Part shown: positions 35,912-44,283 of the stretch, in pieces
Layout: every line of letters begins with the position of its first letter
Position numbering within the stretch: position 1 is the stretch's first letter
The notes under the pieces: model-generated
Told to the model about the DNA's origin: nothing
Seen by the model: the letters and a program-made list of their open reading frames with translations, nothing else
Databases searched by the model: none
Origin: Candidatus Omnitrophota bacterium
GTDB lineage: Bacteria > Omnitrophota > Gorgyraeia > Aquiviventales > Aquiviventaceae
NCBI GenBank assembly: GCA_016190215.1
Contig: JACPRA010000001.1
Coordinates: forward strand, 1 to 44,283
Reading direction: 5' to 3'
DNA length: 44,283 nucleotides
Made by a program: the position numbers and the translations under genes

Positions 35912-38065
35912 TTAGAGTTCAATTCGCCGTAACCGAAGCGCGTTGCCGATGACGGATACCGAGCTGAATGTCATGGCGGCCCCCGCCAGCATGGGACTCA
36001 GGAGGACGCCGCACAATGGGTAGAGGACCCCGGCAGCCACCGGCACGCCGAGGGCGTTATAGATGAAGGCGAAGAACAAGTTCTGCCGGATATTCCGCAT
36101 GGCGGCGTGACTCAGCCGTTTGGCCCGGGCAATCCCTCGCAAATCTCCCTTCACCAGCGTGATGTCGGCGCTGTCCATGGCGATATCGGTGCCGGTGCCC
36201 ATGGCAATCCCGACATTCGCTTGCGCCAGGGCGGGAGCGTCATTGATCCCATCGCCGGCCATCGCAACGACACGGCCCTCGGCCTGCAGCCGCTTGATCA
36301 GGAGTCCCTTCTGTTCCGGCAGCATGTCCGCGTGCACATCCTTCACACCCAGTTGCCGCGCAACCGCCTCGGCCGTGGTACGGCCGTCCCCGGTGACCAT
36401 CACCACCTGCACACCGGCTTGGCGGAGAATCTCCAGGGCCTCAGGGGTCGAGGCCTTGATCCGATCGCCGATGCCAAGGAAGCCTGCAAGCTGCCGATCT
36501 ACGATCACAAACACGACGGTGTGCCCATCCTGACGCACCGCCTCGGCACGATCCGCCAGCGCCTCGACGGCGATTCCCCGGTCCTCCATGAGCTTCTGGC
36601 CGCCGACAACAATGGCACGTCCATCGATGGTTCCGCTCACCCCCTGTCCGGTAAGCGATTGAAACGCTTGGGGCGACGCCAGCGTCAATCCTCGGCTCGT
36701 AGCACCCTCCACAATCGCCGCCGCCAGTGGATGCTCGCTGCCACGCTCAAGGCCGGCCGCCGCTCGCAGCAGGTCTGATTCGTTCCAGCCGGATACCGGC
36801 ACGACGGTCAGCAGTCTCGGTTTGCCTTCGGTCAATGTGCCGGTCTTATCCACGATCACCGTATCCACCCGTTCCATGACTTCCATGGCCTCGCCGTTCT
36901 TGACCAAGATCCCTGCCTGCGCCCCGCGGCCCACGCTCACCATGATGGACATCGGCGTGGCCAGTCCCAGCGCGCAGGGACAGGCGATGATGAGCACCGC
37001 GATGGCGCTGATGAAGGCATGGGCAAGCCGTGGCTGCGGTCCGACGAGATTCCAGATCACAAAGGTGGCGACGGCGATGACGACCACGGCAGGGACAAAC
37101 CAACCCGAGACAACATCGGCGACCCGCTGGATCGGCGCCCGGCTGCGCTGGGCTTCGCCGACCAGCCGGACGATTTGCCCCAACAGGGTGGCTTGGCCCA
37201 CCCGCGTGGCTTCCATCATGAAGCTGCCGGTCCCATTGACCGTCCCACCGGTGACCTTGGCACCGGGGGTTTTCTCTACTGGGATCGGCTCGCCGGTGAT
37301 CATCGCCTCATCAACCGAGCTGGTCCCTTCCCCCACCACGCCATCGGTCGGGATATGCTCGCCCGGCCGCACGCGGAGCCGATCCCCCACCCGCACCTCG
37401 GCCAGCAGCACATCCATCTCACGCCCGTCAGCCTCGACGCGCCGGGCGGTCTTCGGGGCGAGATTCAGCAAGGCTTTGATGGCCTCGCTGGTGCGGCTCC
37501 TGGCTCGAAGTTCCAGGACTTGGCCCAAGAGCACCAGGGTAATAATGATGGCGGCCGCCTCGAAGTAGACCGGCACCGTCCCGTGCGGCCCGACGACGGA
37601 GGCCGGAAATAGACCCGGTGCAAGCACCGCCAACACGCTGTAGCCATAGGCGGTGCCGGTGCCGATGGCGATCAGTGTGAACATACTCAGGCGACGTCCG
37701 ACGACGGACTGCCAGCCTCGTTGAAAGAACGGCCGGCCGCCCCAGAGCACCACCGGCGTACTGAGCACAAGCTGCAGCCACATGCTGAGGCGACCGGAGA
37801 TAACGTGTCCCAGGGGATTGCCGGGAACCATCTCCGACATGGCCAGCACCAAGACTGGAATGGCGAAGACCAGACTGAGCCGAAACCGGCGGGCCATGTC
37901 ACGCAGCTCGGGGTTCGTCGGCTCCTCGGCGGCCGGCTCGAGCGGCTCCAGAGCCATTCCACAGACCGGACAAGAGCCCGGTCCTTGTTGGCGGACCTCC
38001 GGATGCATGGGACAGGTGTAGAGCTGTTGGGGTACCAGTGGCCCTGCCTGCTCGCGGGATCTCAT
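35912..38065 (-). CDS. copA: Copper/silver-translocating P1B-type ATPase with N-terminal heavy-metal-binding domain
   Basis: [66 protein letters not shown]. Confidence 0.95.
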   Translation of the reverse strand: MRSREQAGPLVPQQLYTCPMHPEVRQQGPGSCPVCGMALEPLEPAAEEPTNPELRDMARRFRLSLVFAIPVLVLAMSEMVPGNPLGHVISGRLSMWLQLVLSTPVVLWGGRPFFQRGWQSVVGRRLSMFTLIAIGTGTAYGYSVLAVLAPGLFPASVVGPHGTVPVYFEAAAIIITLVLLGQVLELRARSRTSEAIKALLNLAPKTARRVEADGREMDVLLAEVRVGDRLRVRPGEHIPTDGVVGEGTSSVDEAMITGEPIPVEKTPGAKVTGGTVNGTGSFMMEATRVGQATLLGQIVRLVGEAQRSRAPIQRVADVVSGWFVPAVVVIAVATFVIWNLVGPQPRLAHAFISAIAVLIIACPCALGLATPMSIMVSVGRGAQAGILVKNGEAMEVMERVDTVIVDKTGTLTEGKPRLLTVVPVSGWNESDLLRAAAGLERGSEHPLAAAIVEGATSRGLTLASPQAFQSLTGQGVSGTIDGRAIVVGGQKLMEDRGIAVEALADRAEAVRQDGHTVVFVIVDRQLAGFLGIGDRIKASTPEALEILRQAGVQVVMVTGDGRTTAEAVARQLGVKDVHADMLPEQKGLLIKRLQAEGRVVAMAGDGINDAPALAQANVGIAMGTGTDIAMDSADITLVKGDLRGIARAKRLSHAAMRNIRQNLFFAFIYNALGVPVAAGVLYPLCGVLLSPMLAGAAMTFSSVSVIGNALRLRRIEL

Positions 38066-41000
38066 CCTACTCGTGACACGGCCGCCTGACGAGTTACCCA
38101 GTCGGCTTTGCCTTCCTTCATCTCGAACTTCCATTTCCAGAGGAAGTAAATCGCCGGGTAGATCAGCAGCTCCAGCGCGAACGAGGTCGCCAGGCCGCCG
38201 ACCATCGGGGCCGCCACGCGCTTCATCATGTCCGCGCCCCGGCCCACCGACCACATGATCGGCAACAACCCGATGAACGTCGTCATCACCGTCATCATCT
38301 TGGGCCGGATCCGCTTCACCGCGCCGTGGATGATGGCCTCCTCCAGATCCTTGGCGTTGCGCATCCTGCCTTTCTGCACGGCGTCGTTATAGGCCAGGTC
38401 GAGAAACAGCAGCATGAAGACGCCGGTCTCCGCGTCAAGCCCCATGAGCGCCAGCACGCCGACGGTCACCGCGGTCGAGACGTTGTAGTTGAGGACCCAC
38501 AAGAGGCAGACCGCCCCGACGATGGAAAACGGCACCGCGAGCAGGACCATCCCGGTCCTCGCCCACGAATGGGTGTTCATATACAAGAGCACCACGATGA
38601 GAAAGAGCGTGATCGGCAAGACGACTTTCATCCGCTCCCGGACCCGGATCATGTTCTCGTACTGGCCGCTCCAGATGAGGCCGTAGCCGGAGGGCAGCGT
38701 CAACTCCGCCGCCACCTTCTGCTTCGCCTCAGTGACGTAGCCGCCGATGTCCCGGCCGGCCACATCCACGTAGACGTAGCCGGAGAGCAGGCCGTTTTCA
38801 TTGCGCAACATCGCCGGCCCGGAGACGAGTTGAATGTCGGCCAACTGCGCGAGGGGGATGTGCTGTCCCGCCGGGGTCGGCACGAGCACCCGCTTGAGCT
38901 TCTCGATGTCATCCCGCAGCTCCCGGGAGTAGCGCACATTGACCGGATAGCGCTCGCGGCCTTCGATCGTGGTCGTGATGTTCTCCCCCCCGATCGCGGA
39001 CATGATCACCATCTGGACTTCGGCGACCGAGAGGCCGTACCGGGCCAGCGCATCCCGGTTGAGCTCGAAGTCCACGAAGTAGCCGCCCGCGACCCGCTCC
39101 GCATAGACGCTGCGGGTCCCCGGGATGTCCTTCAGGATCATTTCGAGGTGGGTGCCGGTTGCTTCGATCGTCTTCACGTCCGAGCCGAGGATCTTGATCC
39201 CGATCGGCGTGCGCACGCCGGTTGAGAGCATGTCAATCCGGGCCTTGATCGGCATGGTCCACGCGTTGGTGACCCCGGTGATCCGCAGGGCGTCGTCCAT
39301 TTCCTCAATGAGTTGCTGATCCGAGATGCGCTCAGGCCAGAAGCTCTGCAACGGCCATTTGAGCGGCCCCGGCAGCCATGAGTACCAGCGGCGACGTTGG
39401 CGCCACTCGGCTTCCGGCTTGAGCACCACGGTGGTCTCCATCATCGAAAACGGCGCCGGATCGGTGGAGCTTTCCATCCGGCCGGCTTTGCCGAAGACGC
39501 GCTCGACTTCGGGAAAGCTCTTGATGACCTGGTCCTGCTTCTGCAGCAGCGCCTGCGCTTCGGTCACGGAGATGCCGGGCAGCGTCGTGGGCATGTAGAG
39601 GAGTGTGCCCTCATAGAGCGGCGGCATGAACTCAAAACCTCGGATCAAGGCGCCGGGCAGTCGGACGCTGAACATCATCGAACCCAGGTTGATGACGGCC
39701 CACACCGAGAGGATCGCCGAGATGACGACGGCGGGCTTGCGGTATTTGAGCATCCAGCGACACACCGGCTCGTAGAGCCGGAAGAGGACCTTACTGACCG
39801 GGTGCGTCTCCTCTTCATAATACGTCCCCACCAACAGGCTGGTGGCGACCTTCGAGACCACGGCTTCGCTCGTGCTCGGCGCGGGCTGCCGCCGACGCCA
39901 CGGCCACCGGACCCGGATGGGGTCCATCCGGGCAAACAGCATCCGCACGGCCGGATCCAGCGTGATCGCCAGGACGGCGGCCATGATCATCGTGAAGGTC
40001 TTGGCCCAGGCCAGGGGCTTAAACAGCCGGCCTTCTTGGTCCACCAGCGTGAAGATGGGCAGGAACGCCACGGCGATGACCAAGACCGAGAAGAAAACGG
40101 ACGAGCCGACCTCCTTCAGGGCCTGGAGGCGAACCGCATGAAAATCGCCCTTGCGGCCGCCCGCGACCCACTGCTCCAGGCGTTTGTAGGCATTCTCGAC
40201 TTCCACGATCGCGCCATCAACCAACACCCCGATGGAGATGGCGATCCCTGACAGCGACATGATGTTCGAGCTCAGCCGCAGGCCGTAGAGCGGGATAAAC
40301 GACAGCAGCACCGCGATCGGGATCGAGACGATCGGCACGATCGCCGAGGGAATGTGCCAGAGAAACAGCAGAATGACGAGGCTGACCACGACCATCTCTT
40401 CAATGAGCTGGCGCTTGAGGGTGGCCATGGACTCCGTGATCAGCTCTGAGCGATCGTAGGTGACCACCAGCTCGACCCCGGGCGGGAACGACGACTTGGC
40501 CTCCTCGATTCTCGCTTTGACCCGGTTGATCACGGTCAAGGCGTTCTCACCGTAGCGCATGATGACGGTGCCGCCGACCGTGTCCCCCTCCCCGTCCAGA
40601 TCGGCCAGCCCCCGGCGGATTTCCGGCCCCAAGGCGACGGTGCCGAGGTGCCGCACCAAGATGGGCGTCCCCTTCCGGTCCGTGCCCACCACGATCTTCT
40701 CCAGGTCCTGCACCGACTTCGCATAGCCCCGGCCCCGGACCATGTACTCGGCCCCGGAGAACTCCAATAACCGGCCGCCGACTTCCTGGTTGCCGGAACG
40801 GATCGCCTCGACCACCGTGGTCAGCGGCATGTTGTATGCCAGGAGCCGGTTGGGGTCGATCGTGATCTGGTACTGCTTGACGAAGCCGCCGATCGAGGCG
40901 ACTTCCGCGACACCAGGAACGCTTTGCAGGTGATACCGCAGATACCAGTCCTGGAATGTCCGCAACTCCTGGAGATTGTGCTGCCCGGTCTTATCCACGA

Positions 41001-41494
41001 GCGCGTACTGGAAGACCCATCCCACCCCGGTCGCATCCGGCCCCAACTCGGTCTGCACGCCCTCCGGAAGCTTCGGGATGATCTTGCTGAGATACTCCAA
41101 GGTGCGGCTGCGGGCCCAATAGATGTCGGTGCCGTCCTTGAAGATGACGTACACGTAGGAGAAGCCGAAATCGGAGAAACCCCGGATGGCCTTGACCTTG
41201 GGGGCGCCCAACATCGCGGTGACGATCGGGTAGGTCACCTGGTCTTCGATGATGTCCGGGCTGCGGTCCCACCGGGAGTAGATGATCACCTGGGTATCCG
41301 ACAGATCCGGGATCGCGTCCAGCGGAATGTTGCGGGCGCACCAGACGGCCCCCAGCATCGCCACCACCGCAACGATCAGCACCACGAACTTATTGTGGGC
41401 CGACCACTCGATGATGCGTTCGATCACCCCGCTGCGATGCAGGACCGGCTGCGGCTCCTCCGGCGCAGCCGGCGTGGGAGCGTGCTGGGAAAGA

Positions 41495-41505
<11 letters not shown>
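38062..41505 (-). CDS. cusA: CusA-type heavy-metal RND efflux pump (Cu/Ag)
   Basis: HME-RND protein of 1147 aa; [28 protein letters not shown] as in Cu(I)/Ag(I) exporters; ATGA overlap with copA. Confidence 0.95.
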
Positions 41506-42900
<1,395 letters not shown>

Positions 42901-42904
<4 letters not shown>

Positions 42905-44214
42905 GATGCCCTCCCCCCGTCCTGCATCGTCTCGATGGTATGGATGGCGCGCAGCGGCCGTCCCACCGCCTGCTCCAACAACGCCGTGTGCTGCTCCACC
43001 TGCGTCAACTGTTCTGCGTACCCCCGCTGCTGGTCCGCCAACGCCCGCAGCGCATCCAGGGCCTCCGCGAACGTGCCGCGGCCGCCCTGATACGCGGCGA
43101 GGGACTCCACCACCGCCTGGCGGCTGAGCGGCAACAGGCCGTCGCGATAGCGCACCGCGGTGGTGTACGCGGCCGCCATGCCGTGCCAATGCTCATGGAT
43201 GCGCCGGGCAATCTCGTTCCGCATGGCCTGGTAGGCGGCTTCAGCCGAGGCGTGGTCGAACAGCGCCCCCCGCACGCCATAGTGTTGCTTGGTCCAGAAC
43301 CAAAACGGCAGGACGAGGGCGAGGCTCAGGTCCCACGGGCCGATCGGCCCCATGGCCGGATCGCGCAAGGCCACCATGGTTTCCAGATCGGGCCACAGCT
43401 CCCGCTTGGCCAAGCGCACCGCGGTGCCGGCTCGCTCGGCGGTGAACTTGAACGCCAGCAGCTCCGGCTGGGATTCGGAGGCGATGAGCACTAATTCCTC
43501 TGGCGAGAAGTCCACCGGGGCCGGCTCGATCGGCTCGGGCGATCCGATCGCGTGATGGGTGGGACGGTTGAGGAGATGGTTGAGGTGCGCTTCCGTCATG
43601 CGGCGCTGGTGCTCCAGCGTCGTCACGCGATTGGACGCTTCCAGCGCTTCCGCCTGGGCGCGCAGCAGCTCCGCGTGGGTCGCTGAGCCGGTGGCATACC
43701 GGGCCTGCGCGGACGCCACCGCCTGCCGCAGCCAGCGCAGTTGCTCACCCTGAATGCGCTGATCTTGGTCAAGCAAGAACAGATCATAATAGGCGGCTTT
43801 GAGGTCGCTGAGCACGTCCCAGGCGGATTGCTGATAGCGCATCGCCTCCACCTGCGCCTCCTTCAAGGCCATGTCATGGCGCAGCGAGCGCTTGCCGGGA
43901 AACGGCAGGGATTGAATCAGCTGGTAGATGATGGTGGCTTGATTGACCTGAAACGTCCCGCGGGGGATCTCTTCCAGCATGACTCCCACGCGGGGCGGGG
44001 GCAGCCCCTTCGACAGCGGTACGCGCGCCTGGGCGGCTTGCCAACGCGTCCGCGCTTCGGTGATGGCCGGGTTGTTGCGCAGCGCCTCCTGCAGCAGCGC
44101 CGGCAGGCTGGTGGTGGGGGAGTCCGCCGCCCAGAGCGGAACCCAGGCGCACGGCACGAGCATGACCCCCACGACGACCCGCTTCAGATGATTCGGCACA
44201 ACATCGAACATCAC
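42901..44214 (-). CDS. cusC: TolC-like outer-membrane efflux protein
   Basis: LQEALRNNPAITEARTRWQAAQARVPLSKGLPPPRVGVMLEE; OEP-type alpha-helical repeats; overlaps cusB by 4 nt. Confidence 0.88.
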
Positions 44215-44283
44215 ATCCCTCCCTGGCTGTCACACGACAACGATCGGCAGCGGGAGGGGATCACAGGCGCAGCGGAACGCTCA

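Overview
High-GC window from a Gram-negative bacterial chromosome; most genes are on the minus strand. No rRNA, tRNA, CRISPR array, transposase or phage module was recognised by eye. From left to right: (1) the 3' part of a glutamine-dependent NAD+ synthetase gene; (2) an iron locus transcribed leftward as fur, a Com-like zinc-ribbon ORF missing from the ORF track, exbB, exbD, tonB, a TonB-dependent receptor and a ZIP metal transporter, with a ferritin-like gene divergent from it and a Fur-type palindrome at the fur promoter; (3) a class II-like Fic protein with an AT-rich, repeat-rich leader; (4) a YhiN-type flavoprotein, a Cys/Pro-rich secreted orphan, an ABC-F ATPase, an RlpA-like protein, a tiny KR-rich peptide, an MFS transporter, an aldehyde dehydrogenase and an acetolactate synthase; (5) stress/lipoprotein genes, a NifU-like domain and an exported protein with an [16 protein letters not shown] motif; (6) a TCA cluster mdh-gltA-sucC-sucD; (7) an exported OB-like protein, an HELVH peptidase and a GT2 glycosyltransferase; (8) a glycogen cluster: DUF4912, GH57 branching enzyme, glgA and a PfkB-family kinase; (9) terC and a cyclophilin; (10) a coupled Cu/Ag efflux operon cusC-cusB-cusA-copA. 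The least explained signal is a set of at least six separate loci with degenerate tandem repeats, all with a 7-nt period. Five fill short intergenic gaps directly beside stop/start codons, often with inverted arms, and one lies inside cusB. A REP-like GC-rich hairpin is shared between the sucC/sucD gap and the DUF4912 coding sequence. All calls come from reading the sequence; no searches were run.
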